NCBI GenBank assembly: GCA_020850375.1
Contig: JADZET010000106.1
Span: forward strand, 1 to 5,146
Reading direction: 5' to 3'
Origin: Phycisphaeraceae bacterium
GTDB lineage: Bacteria; Planctomycetota; Phycisphaerae; Phycisphaerales; Phycisphaeraceae
DNA length: 5,146 bases
How positions within the stretch are numbered: the first letter of the stretch is position 1; each line of letters opens with the position of its first letter. The notes beneath the pieces are model-generated. The model was given only the letters and a program-made list of their open reading frames with translations. It did no database searches and was not told where the DNA came from. A program made the translations under genes and the position numbers. Below, piece after piece: positions 1 to 5,146 of the stretch.

Positions 1-239
1 AGGGTGAGCGTCTGCGTGCGGGGGTTCATCTCCACCTGCTGAGCATGAGCGAGGTCATAAGTCAGCAGCGCAATCAGGTCCTGCTCCCAGGCGGGCCGAG
101 CGTTCTCCATCACGGTCAGCGCCCGAGCCTGGCGGTTGAGGCTGACGGTGACGTTCAGCGCCGTGAGCATGAGCAGGCTCAGCAGCACGGTCGCCCCGAG
201 GACCTCCAAGAGGGTAAAGCCATGTGGGCGTCGCCTCAT
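1..239 (-). CDS. gspJ: GspJ, T2SS minor pseudopilin (N-terminal part, runs off the window)
   Basis: Translated by eye from the minus strand, this gives 79 codons with no stop before the window edge. The product begins MRRRPHG followed by FTLLEVLGATVLL. This is a 7-residue basic prepilin leader ending in Gly7, a cleavage site before Phe8, Glu at mature position +5 (Glu12), and a hydrophobic helix to about residue 30. A stretch near residues 58-68 (LIALLTYDLAHAQQV) fits the conserved region after the helix in GspJ, where a short Asp-Leu motif is common. The ATG overlaps the gspI stop as ATGA, so translation is probably coupled. In the T2SS, GspJ joins GspI and GspK in the pseudopilus tip complex. 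The pseudopilin class is certain from the leader; the J assignment rests on its position after gspI and the weak downstream match. The C-terminal part is not in the window. Confidence 0.82.
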   Translation of the reverse strand, partial: MRRRPHGFTLLEVLGATVLLSLLMLTALNVTVSLNRQARALTVMENARPAWEQDLIALLTYDLAHAQQVEMNPRTQTLT

Positions 240-841
240 GGTCGCCCCCCTAGGCCGTGAGATGACCAGGCCATCGCCTGGGCGCCGGCGTCGGGCTTGT
301 CTTCCCGTTCTGGCGTATTGGCCGGCTCTTTTTCCATGGAGTCCTTCACGGGCAGGACCACATCCAGCGTGATCAGCGGCCGCGCCGTGTCGGGCACGCT
401 TCCGGGGGTGTTTGCGTGGGACCGATCGTCGAAGATCTCAAGCCGGACGACCTGCCCGCCGATCGCTTCGACTTCTCGATTTTCGATCGTGTGTGTTTGC
501 CAACGCAGGGCCTGTGCCTCGAGGCGGCCGGAGGACTCGCGGGGGAAACTCATGGAGGCTTCATCCGCAGGCTCGGGTTCCGAGGCGTGAGGCGATGACG
601 AAGAAGCGGTCTGGGTGCCCGCGAGACGCCACCACCTGGTCAGCAGCTGATCCGCTGCGTCGGCCGCCTCGAGTCGACGGTTCGCCACCGCCGCTTGGCG
701 CGTGGCGTTGGCCCGCGCGGCCAGGATGCCGGCCAGCAACGTGGCGACGAGCACCAGGCTGCCGAGCACCTCCACCAGTGTCAGACCCGTTCGTCTGTCA
801 CTGCCGGGGGGGAGCGAAGATGTGCGTGACGGTGTTCTCAT
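236..841 (-). CDS. gspI: GspI, T2SS minor pseudopilin
   Basis: The product has 201 residues. The leader is longer than in its neighbours: 19 residues, MRTPSRTSSLPPGSDRRTG, cut before Leu20. The core LTLVEVLGSLVLVATLLAGILAA (in two parts, residues 20-42) has Glu24 at mature +5 and forms the membrane and assembly helix. GspI is known to nucleate the pseudopilus tip with GspJ and GspK. After the helix, residues 46-73 are Ala- and Arg-rich and look helical. The region around 106-165 looks like the small beta domain (LRWQTHTIE, VVRLEIFDD, LITLDVVLP). The last 35 residues are charged and probably disordered. The ATG lies 44 nt inside gspH and has no clear Shine-Dalgarno, so initiation probably depends on translation of gspH. 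I see no other in-frame ATG or GTG before the helix. The stop overlaps the gspJ ATG. The I assignment comes from the LTLVEVL signature and from its position. Confidence 0.85.
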   Translation of the reverse strand: MRTPSRTSSLPPGSDRRTGLTLVEVLGSLVLVATLLAGILAARANATRQAAVANRRLEAADAADQLLTRWWRLAGTQTASSSSPHASEPEPADEASMSFPRESSGRLEAQALRWQTHTIENREVEAIGGQVVRLEIFDDRSHANTPGSVPDTARPLITLDVVLPVKDSMEKEPANTPEREDKPDAGAQAMAWSSHGLGGRP

Positions 842-1349
842 TGGTCGGTGTGGTGACCTGGCCGGTCAGGCCGGCGACAAGGATCCATTGCTCCTTGGGG
901 GTTGAGCTGGGGCCGGGGGCTTCAACGATCCGCAGGGCGTAAGAGGGTGTGAAGGCCGCATGACTCTGCATCGCGAATGCACCTGCGGGGGTGCAGGGCA
1001 GAGCGACCTGGCTGGAGAAGAGCGTCTGATCGGGCGTGACGATCCGTTCGATCCGTGGCGAATCGCTGAGCGTGACCTGATCGATCACCCGACGAGGCTC
1101 AACCCCCACGTCGATGGCCTGCACGACCTGCTCATCGAGGTTGAAGAGCAGCTGAACCGGTCGTCCCAGCGATGAGGCCTCCCGACGAGCGGCGGCGTCC
1201 AGAGCGATCAGCCCTCCCGCTGCCTGCCGAAGGTCCGCGATCCGCCGGGTTGCCCTGAATGACGCGACCGCCACCGAGGCCAGCAGCCCCGTCAGGAGCA
1301 GGACGGCCAGCAGTTCCAGCAGCGTGAATCCGTGGCGACGATGCGGCAC
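798..1349 (-). CDS. gspH: GspH, T2SS minor pseudopilin
   Basis: The product has 183 residues from a GTG at 1347-1349. This start is chosen because GGAGG lies 5 nt upstream and because it gives a short leader, MPHRRHG, cut before Phe8. The open frame continues upstream to 1427 inside gspG, but that longer start has no such support. The core FTLLELLAVLLLTGLLASVAV (given as two halves: FTLLELLAVLL, then LTGLLASVAV) has Glu12 at mature +5. After it comes a polar helix (RRIADLRQAAGGLIALDAAARREA) typical of GspH. The C-terminal half has the family pattern TPSYALRIVEA followed by QWILVAGLTGQV near residues 141-171; GLTG is a frequent GspH signature. GspH is thought to link the tip complex to the GspG shaft. 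It follows gspG after 25 nt and its end overlaps gspI. The segment just before its stop contains a run of seven C. Confidence 0.87.
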   Translation of the reverse strand: MPHRRHGFTLLELLAVLLLTGLLASVAVASFRATRRIADLRQAAGGLIALDAAARREASSLGRPVQLLFNLDEQVVQAIDVGVEPRRVIDQVTLSDSPRIERIVTPDQTLFSSQVALPCTPAGAFAMQSHAAFTPSYALRIVEAPGPSSTPKEQWILVAGLTGQVTTPTNENTVTHIFAPPRQ

Positions 1350-1354
1350 AGGAA

Positions 1355-1359
1355 CCTCC
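1355..1359 (-). promoter_or_regulatory. Ribosome binding site of gspH
   Basis: On the minus strand the sequence reads GGAGG, then TTCCT, then GTG. This perfect Shine-Dalgarno at 5-nt spacing fixes the gspH start at 1349 rather than further upstream. Confidence 0.75.
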
Positions 1360-1374
1360 GGCAATCCATCTAAA

Positions 1375-1992
1375 TCATGGCGTCGCGGTACCTGAACCGC
1401 TTGATGACGCGGCGCGTAACTCGGCACTGTTCAGGTCCTGGTCCGCCCCCGTGCCGCCCTCGCGGCCGTCGGCGCCGTAGCAGAGGATCTCGTACGGCCG
1501 ATCGTCCCGGCCGGGGCTCAGATACTGGTACGGCCGGCCCCAGGGATCCGTGGGCACCTGATCGATCAGCGGTTCGGTGATCTGGTCGTTCGTCTGCACG
1601 AGCGCCTGCAGGCCCTCTTCGTTGGTGGGGTACCGGCCCGTGACGCCATAGAACGTTTCCACCGCGCCGCGCAGGGTCGAGATCTCGAGTTTGGCCGTGT
1701 TCTGCCGGCCGCGGATGAGGTAGCTCCGCACGTTGATGGTTACCACGCTGGCCAACAGGCCGATCAGCACCAGCACGACCATCATCTCGACCAGGGAGAA
1801 GCCGGCAGAGGATTTCACCACGGAGATCACGGAGGACACGGAGCAAGACACTCGAGGACGAGCATTCATTTCCCTTACCCGGCAGTGGCATGCAACAGAT
1901 AAATGTCTTGTTTCTCTATATCTATTCATAGTCTTGTCTCCGTGCATCTCTCTGTGTCCTCCGTGATCTCCGTGGTAAATCCTTCTTCTCAC
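1375..1992 (-). CDS. gspG: GspG, T2SS major pseudopilin, with an element-derived expanded leader
   Basis: GspG is the main subunit of the pseudopilus shaft. The open frame has 205 codons from a GTG that overlaps the gspF stop as GTGA. The mature protein starts at Phe65 after Gly64: FSLVEMMVVLVLIGLLASVV with Glu69 at +5. It then shows the usual GspG blocks: TGRYPTNEEGLQAL (118-131), DPWGRPYQYLSPG (149-161), and the Asp- and Gly-rich loop YGADGREGGTGADQDL (172-187), where family members bind calcium. The mature length of 141 residues is normal. The oddity is the N-terminus: about 57 of the 64 leader codons come from an inverted-repeat element. Without them the leader would be MRRSSAG. Internal ATGs at 1947, 1929 and 1869 could give leaders of 49, 43 or 23 residues. 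Which start is used cannot be told from sequence. A low-complexity tail (AASSSGSGTATP) ends the protein. Confidence 0.9.
   Translation of the reverse strand: MRRRIYHGDHGGHREMHGDKTMNRYRETRHLSVACHCRVREMNARPRVSCSVSSVISVVKSSAGFSLVEMMVVLVLIGLLASVVTINVRSYLIRGRQNTAKLEISTLRGAVETFYGVTGRYPTNEEGLQALVQTNDQITEPLIDQVPTDPWGRPYQYLSPGRDDRPYEILCYGADGREGGTGADQDLNSAELRAASSSGSGTATP
1810..1843 (+). repeat. Left arm of the inverted repeat
   Basis: 34 nt whose reverse complement matches 1950-1982 except for one extra C at 1816 and one substitution (G at 1840 against A in the other arm's complement). It contains three 9-nt units, CACGGAGAT, CACGGAGGA and CACGGAGCA, at 1819-1845. In gspG it is read on the opposite strand as SVSSVISVVKS. 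Confidence 0.88.
1950..1982 (-). repeat. Right arm of the inverted repeat
   Basis: 33 nt that pair with the left arm over nearly the full length. In gspG, 1948-1974 is read in the sense direction as the near-repetitive peptide HGDHGGHRE, so the 9-nt units fall exactly on three-codon blocks. Confidence 0.88.
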
Positions 1993-3215
1993 AGCACGTT
2001 GCCCGCCTCGAGCATCGGTAGCACGGTGGCGAAGGCGATCAAGCCCACCACCACCACCATCGCCAGGATCAAGAGCGGCTCGAGCACGGCGTTGAGCCTC
2101 GCCGCCGCGACGGCCACCTGTTGGTCGTATTCCTGGGCCAGTTCGTCGAGCATCTCTTCAAGGCGTCCCGACTGCTGGCCGACGGCGAAGACCTGCACCA
2201 CCACCGGCCCGAAGGCTCGCTGGTCTGACAGGGCCTCGCCGATGTCGCGCCCGGCCGCTACGGCTTGGCCGGCCTGATCCAGGGCCTCGCGGATGAGCTG
2301 ATTCGACGTTGACGTCGCGGCCGTCTTCGCGGCGTCGAGGAAGACGATGCCGCTGCGCATCAGCTCGGCGATGATCATGGCGATGCGGGCGATGGCCTGT
2401 TTACGCACGACTTCGCCCAGGATCGGCGTGCGCAGGAGCAGCCAGTCCCATGCCCGCCGGCCGCGCCCTTGGGGGTTGCGAAGCACCGCGGTGAAGCCCA
2501 CCGCCAGCCCGGCGGCGATCAGCAGCAGCAGCCACCACCAGCCCAGGAGGAAATCGCTGGCGTGCTTGACCAGGCGGGTCACCCCCGGGATGGGTTGGCC
2601 GGCCTCGACCAAGCCCTCGAGCAGACGTGGCACCACCACCGTCATCAGGAACACCGACACCCCCGCCGCCATCGTCAGCACGATCGCCGGGTAGATCAGC
2701 GCCGTGGCCAGCTTCCCCCGGAACAGCGCCCACCGCCCCCGGAAGACGGCCAGGCGCTTGAGCGACACGTCCAGCGCTCCGGCGTTCTGACCCACCTCAG
2801 CCAGACTCACGCAGTAGGCATCGAAGACATCCGGCCGCTGCCGCATGGCGTCGGCCAAACTATGCCCCTCGGCGATCGAGTCGCGCAGTTGCAGCAGAAC
2901 CCCCCTGAAGGAACCCTGGTGCTGTTTGAGGATCGTGTCCAGCGCCTCGATCAGCGGCATGCCGACGGTCAACAGCGTGGCCAGTTCCCGGACGAACGTC
3001 GTCACGCGGTGGGCCGGCTGACGGCGCAAGCGCAGTGATGCCAGAGCGGTCCGCCATCCCCGTGCGGACCTCGCTTGAGCCAACGGCTCAACCGCCACCA
3101 CGGTCAGGCCGCGAGCACGCAGCAGGTCGCGGGCCGCACGCGGCGTGTCGGCCAGGATCGTCCCCGTGGCCGTGGACGCGTCAACTTCCCAGGCTTGGTA
3201 CGTAAAGACGGGCAC
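1989..3215 (-). CDS. gspF: GspF, T2SS inner-membrane platform protein
   Basis: The product has 408 residues, the normal length for GspF/PulF. GspF is the polytopic platform protein that contacts GspE in the cytoplasm and GspL in the membrane. The start MPVFTYQAWEVDASTATGTI is the typical family N-terminus, followed by a small domain ending near LTVVAVEPL (37-45). Two cytoplasmic helical domains follow, each with the family pattern: VTTFVRELATLLTVGMPLIEALD (two parts, 71-93) and its weaker repeat ARIAMIIAELMRSGIVFLDA (276-295). Each is followed by a stretch of the type AVGQQSGRLEEML (344-356) or EVGQNAGALDVSL (140-152). Hydrophobic segments near 169-195, 223-243 and 377-400 fit the three membrane helices of the family. 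The GTG start has GGAG 6 nt upstream and lies 27 nt after gspE. The stop overlaps the gspG GTG by 4 nt, so the two are probably translationally coupled. Confidence 0.95.
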   Translation of the reverse strand: MPVFTYQAWEVDASTATGTILADTPRAARDLLRARGLTVVAVEPLAQARSARGWRTALASLRLRRQPAHRVTTFVRELATLLTVGMPLIEALDTILKQHQGSFRGVLLQLRDSIAEGHSLADAMRQRPDVFDAYCVSLAEVGQNAGALDVSLKRLAVFRGRWALFRGKLATALIYPAIVLTMAAGVSVFLMTVVVPRLLEGLVEAGQPIPGVTRLVKHASDFLLGWWWLLLLIAAGLAVGFTAVLRNPQGRGRRAWDWLLLRTPILGEVVRKQAIARIAMIIAELMRSGIVFLDAAKTAATSTSNQLIREALDQAGQAVAAGRDIGEALSDQRAFGPVVVQVFAVGQQSGRLEEMLDELAQEYDQQVAVAAARLNAVLEPLLILAMVVVVGLIAFATVLPMLEAGNVL

Positions 3216-3221
3216 ACGCTT

Positions 3222-3225
3222 CTCC
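3222..3225 (-). promoter_or_regulatory. Ribosome binding site of gspF
   Basis: GGAG followed by AAGCGT and then GTG on the minus strand. It supports the GTG at 3213-3215, which also gives the canonical N-terminus MPVFTYQA. Confidence 0.65.
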
Positions 3226-3242
3226 GTTAACCTCGATGGCTG

Positions 3243-4952
3243 TCAACTCGACCGCATCGTCACGCGCAGCACTTCCTCGGCCGTCGTCACACCGGCGAGG
3301 ATCTTGGCCAACCCGTCATCGCGCATGGACTGCATGCCGTGTTCGAGGGCGGCCGCCTGGATCTCCGCCGCCGTGGCGCGCTGCTGCACGCACCGGCGGA
3401 CCGATTCATCGACCGCCAGGAGTTCAAACACGCCCACGCGACCTCGATAGCCTGTGTTCCTGCAGCGCTCGCACCCCACTCCCCGGCGGAGGTGCGCCGC
3501 CTCATGGTCGCTGATGCCGAAATCCAGCCGCTCAAACTCCTGCGGCATCGGTATGCACGTCTGGCCGCAGTTCGGACACACGCGTCGGACCAGTCGTTGT
3601 GCCAGCACGCCCACGAGCGAGCTGGCCGCGAGGTAGGCCTCGATCCCCAGGTCCAAGAGGCGTGTCACGGCGCTGGCCGCGTCATTCGTGTGCAGCGTCG
3701 AGAAGACCAGGTGCCCCGTCAGGGCCGATTGAATGGCCATCGCGGCCGTCTCCTGGTCGCGGACCTCGCCGACCATGATGATGTCCGGATCCTGACGCAA
3801 GACGCTCCGCAGGCCACTGGCGAAGGTCATGCCCTTCTTCGTATTGATCTGCGTCTGGCTCACCCCCGGAAGTTGATATTCAATCGGGTCTTCGAGGGTG
3901 ATGACGTTGCGGGCCGTGCTGTTGATCTCCTGCAATGCGGCGTAGAGCGTCGTGGTCTTGCCGCTGCCGGTCGGGCCGGTGACCAGGATTAGCCCATGCT
4001 CGACGGTGATGAGGCTGCGGAAGCGTTCGAGTGTTGTGGCGTTCATGCCCAGCTGCTGAAGGCTTAGGAGCTTGGAGCTCTTGTCCAAGAGTCGGATCAC
4101 CAGCCGTTCGCCGAAGGCCCCCGGCAGCGAGGCGATGCGCAGGTCGATGATTCGGTCGCCCACCGCCACGGTCGCTCGCCCATCCTGCGGCAGGCGCTTC
4201 TCGGCAATGTTCATTCCCCCCATGACCTTGACGCGGCTGAGCACTTCCTCCTGCAAAGCCTTGGGCAGCTCGTAGGCGTTAAAGAGCATCCCATCGATGC
4301 GCAGACGCACGATCAGCCGGTCCTCGTAGGGCTGTACATGCACGTCCGAGGCCTCCTGCCGCACAGCCTCAAAGAGAATCAGGTTGACGAGCTTGATCAC
4401 CGGCGCCCGCGTGGCCACGTCGAGCAGATCCTCACGCTGATGGAGCGCGGCGATCTCCTCGGCCATGTCCTTGGCGTCCAGACGCGCGATCATTGCCTGG
4501 GCCTGTTCACCACGATGCTGATAGGCCGCGTTGATCGCCGCCTGGATCGCAGCCACCGGGGCGAGCACAGGCACGACGGGCTTGTTCAGCCAGCGGGCGA
4601 CAATCTCCAAAGGCTCGAGGTCGTCCCACCGCGCCACGGCTACCAGCATCCGGCCGTTCTCACCAGCCAAACCCAGCAGGACGTGCTGACGGGCGAAGGC
4701 GATAGGGACTTTCTCCACGAAGCTCGCCGACGCCGGCCGATCGGCAAGGTCCTGGACGTACTGAATCCCCGCGGCCTCGGCGATGGAGCGTGCGATCGAT
4801 GCCTCATCTAACCCCTTCTGCCGCGCGACCGCCAGGGGGGATTGATCGATCTCGCTGTTGTCTGAGGTCATCGCCGTCTCGGGCAGTGTTACACCTACCC
4901 GTTGAGCTTGCGTCCGCAGCGATCGAATCAGCTTGTCCTGAAGCTCCTGCAT
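3243..4952 (-). CDS. gspE: GspE, T2SS assembly ATPase
   Basis: The product has 569 residues and belongs to the GspE/PilB secretion ATPase family, which forms a cytoplasmic hexamer driving pseudopilus assembly. Residues about 1-160 form the N-terminal GspE/MshE-like domain that usually binds the GspL or membrane partner. The core begins near APVIKLVNLIL (183-193) and EASDVHVQP (200-208). Walker A is GPTGSGKTT (326-334), the Asp box is ITLEDPIEY (351-359), Walker B is DIIMVGEVRD (390-399), and the His box is LTGHLVFSTLHTNDA (411-425). The zinc-binding tetracysteine module is present: C459 and C462 (CPNC) with C494 and C497 (CERC), followed by NTGYRGRVGVFELL (499-512). All key residues are intact. 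It is the first gene of the operon. The tight link to gspG-J argues for T2SS rather than a type IV pilus. Confidence 0.96.
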   Translation of the reverse strand: MQELQDKLIRSLRTQAQRVGVTLPETAMTSDNSEIDQSPLAVARQKGLDEASIARSIAEAAGIQYVQDLADRPASASFVEKVPIAFARQHVLLGLAGENGRMLVAVARWDDLEPLEIVARWLNKPVVPVLAPVAAIQAAINAAYQHRGEQAQAMIARLDAKDMAEEIAALHQREDLLDVATRAPVIKLVNLILFEAVRQEASDVHVQPYEDRLIVRLRIDGMLFNAYELPKALQEEVLSRVKVMGGMNIAEKRLPQDGRATVAVGDRIIDLRIASLPGAFGERLVIRLLDKSSKLLSLQQLGMNATTLERFRSLITVEHGLILVTGPTGSGKTTTLYAALQEINSTARNVITLEDPIEYQLPGVSQTQINTKKGMTFASGLRSVLRQDPDIIMVGEVRDQETAAMAIQSALTGHLVFSTLHTNDAASAVTRLLDLGIEAYLAASSLVGVLAQRLVRRVCPNCGQTCIPMPQEFERLDFGISDHEAAHLRRGVGCERCRNTGYRGRVGVFELLAVDESVRRCVQQRATAAEIQAAALEHGMQSMRDDGLAKILAGVTTAEEVLRVTMRSS

Positions 4953-4959
4953 GGCACGA

Positions 4960-4965
4960 CCTCTT
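4960..4965 (-). promoter_or_regulatory. Ribosome binding site of gspE
   Basis: AAGAGG on the minus strand followed by 7 nt and then ATG at 4952. This is a good Shine-Dalgarno at normal spacing and supports the annotated start. Confidence 0.65.
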
Positions 4966-4999
4966 CAGAGCTTCCATCGCATTGAGATAAACCCTCTTC

Positions 5000-5020
5000 G
5001 ATCCAACACATGATCCAACA
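5000..5020. repeat. 9-nt direct repeat upstream of gspE
   Basis: GATCCAACA occurs at 5000-5008 and again at 5012-5020 with 3 nt between, a 12-nt period. It lies 48-68 nt upstream of the gspE start. It could be a regulator site or chance; each half is not palindromic. Confidence 0.4.
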
Positions 5021-5091
5021 ACTACTGACTCCTGCATCCTGAACTTATCCACCATTTGCGCCCTGCCGTGGTTTGTTGCATACTCTCGGGC

Positions 5092-5146
5092 ATGAGACCC
5101 ATCGGCACCGCTTCCCAACTCGAGGCCCGCCGCCGCAGGGCCGTGG
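5092..5146 (+). CDS. Start of a divergent gene, possibly an HTH or IS630-type transposase protein (partial)
   Basis: Only 18 codons are in the window: MRPIGTASQLEARRRRAV, open to the edge. The pattern 'MRPxGT, then xQLExRRRRA' resembles the beginning of helix-turn-helix proteins and IS630-family transposases, in which a basic helix precedes a DNA-binding domain. This is a memory-based resemblance over very few residues. CTCGGG just before the ATG is at best a weak ribosome site. The gene diverges from gspE and is not expected to be part of the secretion system. Confidence 0.4.
   Translation, partial: MRPIGTASQLEARRRRAV

Larger units (their letters stand above)
1810..1982. repeat. Short inverted-repeat element (MITE-like) inserted in the gspG leader region
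   Basis: About 172 bp bounded by GGATTT at the left and AAATCC at the right, with 33-34-bp arms in inverted orientation. The interior of about 106 bp is visibly richer in A and T than the flanking GC-rich genes. It has no transposase and is too short to carry one, so any movement would need help in trans. I see no clear target duplication. I recall similar CACGGAG / CTCCGTG inverted repeats scattered between genes in many environmental bacterial genomes, but I could not check this. No second copy lies in this window. The element is stop-free in the gspG frame, so it acts as coding sequence. The exact ends could be off by a few bases. Confidence 0.8.
4953..5091. other. Intergenic region between gspE and a divergent gene
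   Basis: 139 bp without a convincing gene. It must hold the gspE-operon promoter if the operon starts here. I see no convincing -35/-10 pair on the minus strand. On the + strand TTGCGC (5056-5061) and CATACT (5079-5084) are 17 nt apart, a weak promoter candidate; it lies only 7 nt from the downstream ATG, which would leave almost no leader. A 9-nt direct repeat (5000-5008 and 5012-5020) lies in the gspE upstream region. The end of an insertion sequence could also fall here, but I see no clear terminal repeat. Confidence 0.5.

Noticed and set aside
1350..1427. Upstream extension of gspH to a start at 1427
   Set aside because: It would add 26 residues inside the gspG coding end. The GTG at 1349 has a perfect GGAGG and gives a normal 7-residue leader.
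1370..1891. 173-codon minus-strand frame overlapping gspG
   Set aside because: It is out of frame with the clear GspG protein, rich in Arg, Gly and Pro as expected for a shadow frame in GC-rich DNA.
1733..1966. + strand open frame through the inverted-repeat element (peptide parts such as TTEITEDTE and SPCISLCPP)
   Set aside because: Peptides like this arise whenever such repeats are translated. It is antisense to gspG, with no ribosome site and no domain.
1810..1982. Rho-independent terminator or CRISPR repeat as explanation for the inverted repeat
   Set aside because: The stem has a loop of about 106 nt and no T-run, it lies inside an open coding frame, and there is no array of spaced repeats.
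2469..3038. 189-codon + strand open frame opposite gspF
   Set aside because: It is antisense to a full GspF gene with all expected segments, and its Gln-, Pro- and Arg-rich make-up is typical of a shadow frame.
3339..3992. 217-codon + strand open frame opposite gspE
   Set aside because: It mirrors the ATPase core on the other strand and shows no domain or ribosome site.
4804..5118. 104-codon minus-strand open frame spanning the gspE upstream region and its first codons
   Set aside because: It overlaps the well-supported gspE start in another frame, has no recognisable domain, and overlaps the divergent gene start; read as a shadow frame.

Overview
The window holds a type II secretion (T2SS, general secretory pathway) operon on the minus strand. 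Reading right to left, it runs gspE (assembly ATPase), gspF (inner-membrane platform), gspG (major pseudopilin), gspH and gspI (minor pseudopilins), then the first 79 codons of gspJ, which leaves the window at base 1. The order E-F-G-H-I-J is the classic one. The genes are packed tightly: gaps of about 25 nt or overlaps of 4, 44 and 3 nt. This suggests one polycistronic transcript starting in the roughly 140-bp gap upstream of gspE. Right of that gap a second gene starts on the + strand and is cut off after 18 codons. Its start resembles a helix-turn-helix or IS630-type protein, but this is only a weak call.

The DNA is GC-rich and uses GTG starts for gspF, gspG and gspH. Such T2SS clusters, and the short inverted repeat described below, fit a Gram-negative bacterium. 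My guess is Planctomycetota or a similar environmental lineage; this is inference, since no taxonomic marker is present.

How the genes work together: GspE hydrolyses ATP at the cytoplasmic face and works through GspF in the membrane. GspG, H, I and J are made as prepilins with a leader ending in Gly, followed by a hydrophobic helix with Glu at +5. A prepilin peptidase (GspO, not in the window) removes the leader, and the subunits then assemble into the periplasmic pseudopilus. GspC, D, K, L, M and O are not visible here.

The most unusual feature is at 1810-1982. A roughly 172-bp, AT-richer element with 33-34-bp terminal inverted repeats lies inside the leader-peptide region of gspG. It is stop-free in the gspG frame. 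Removing 171 bp (57 codons) between the repeat ends would restore a 7-residue leader, MRRSSAG, directly before the FSLVE core. GspH (MPHRRHG) and GspJ (MRRRPHG) also have 7-residue leaders. The element therefore seems to have inserted in frame into the one part of the pseudopilin that is cut off before assembly, leaving the mature protein intact while changing its leader and adding a long hairpin to the operon mRNA.
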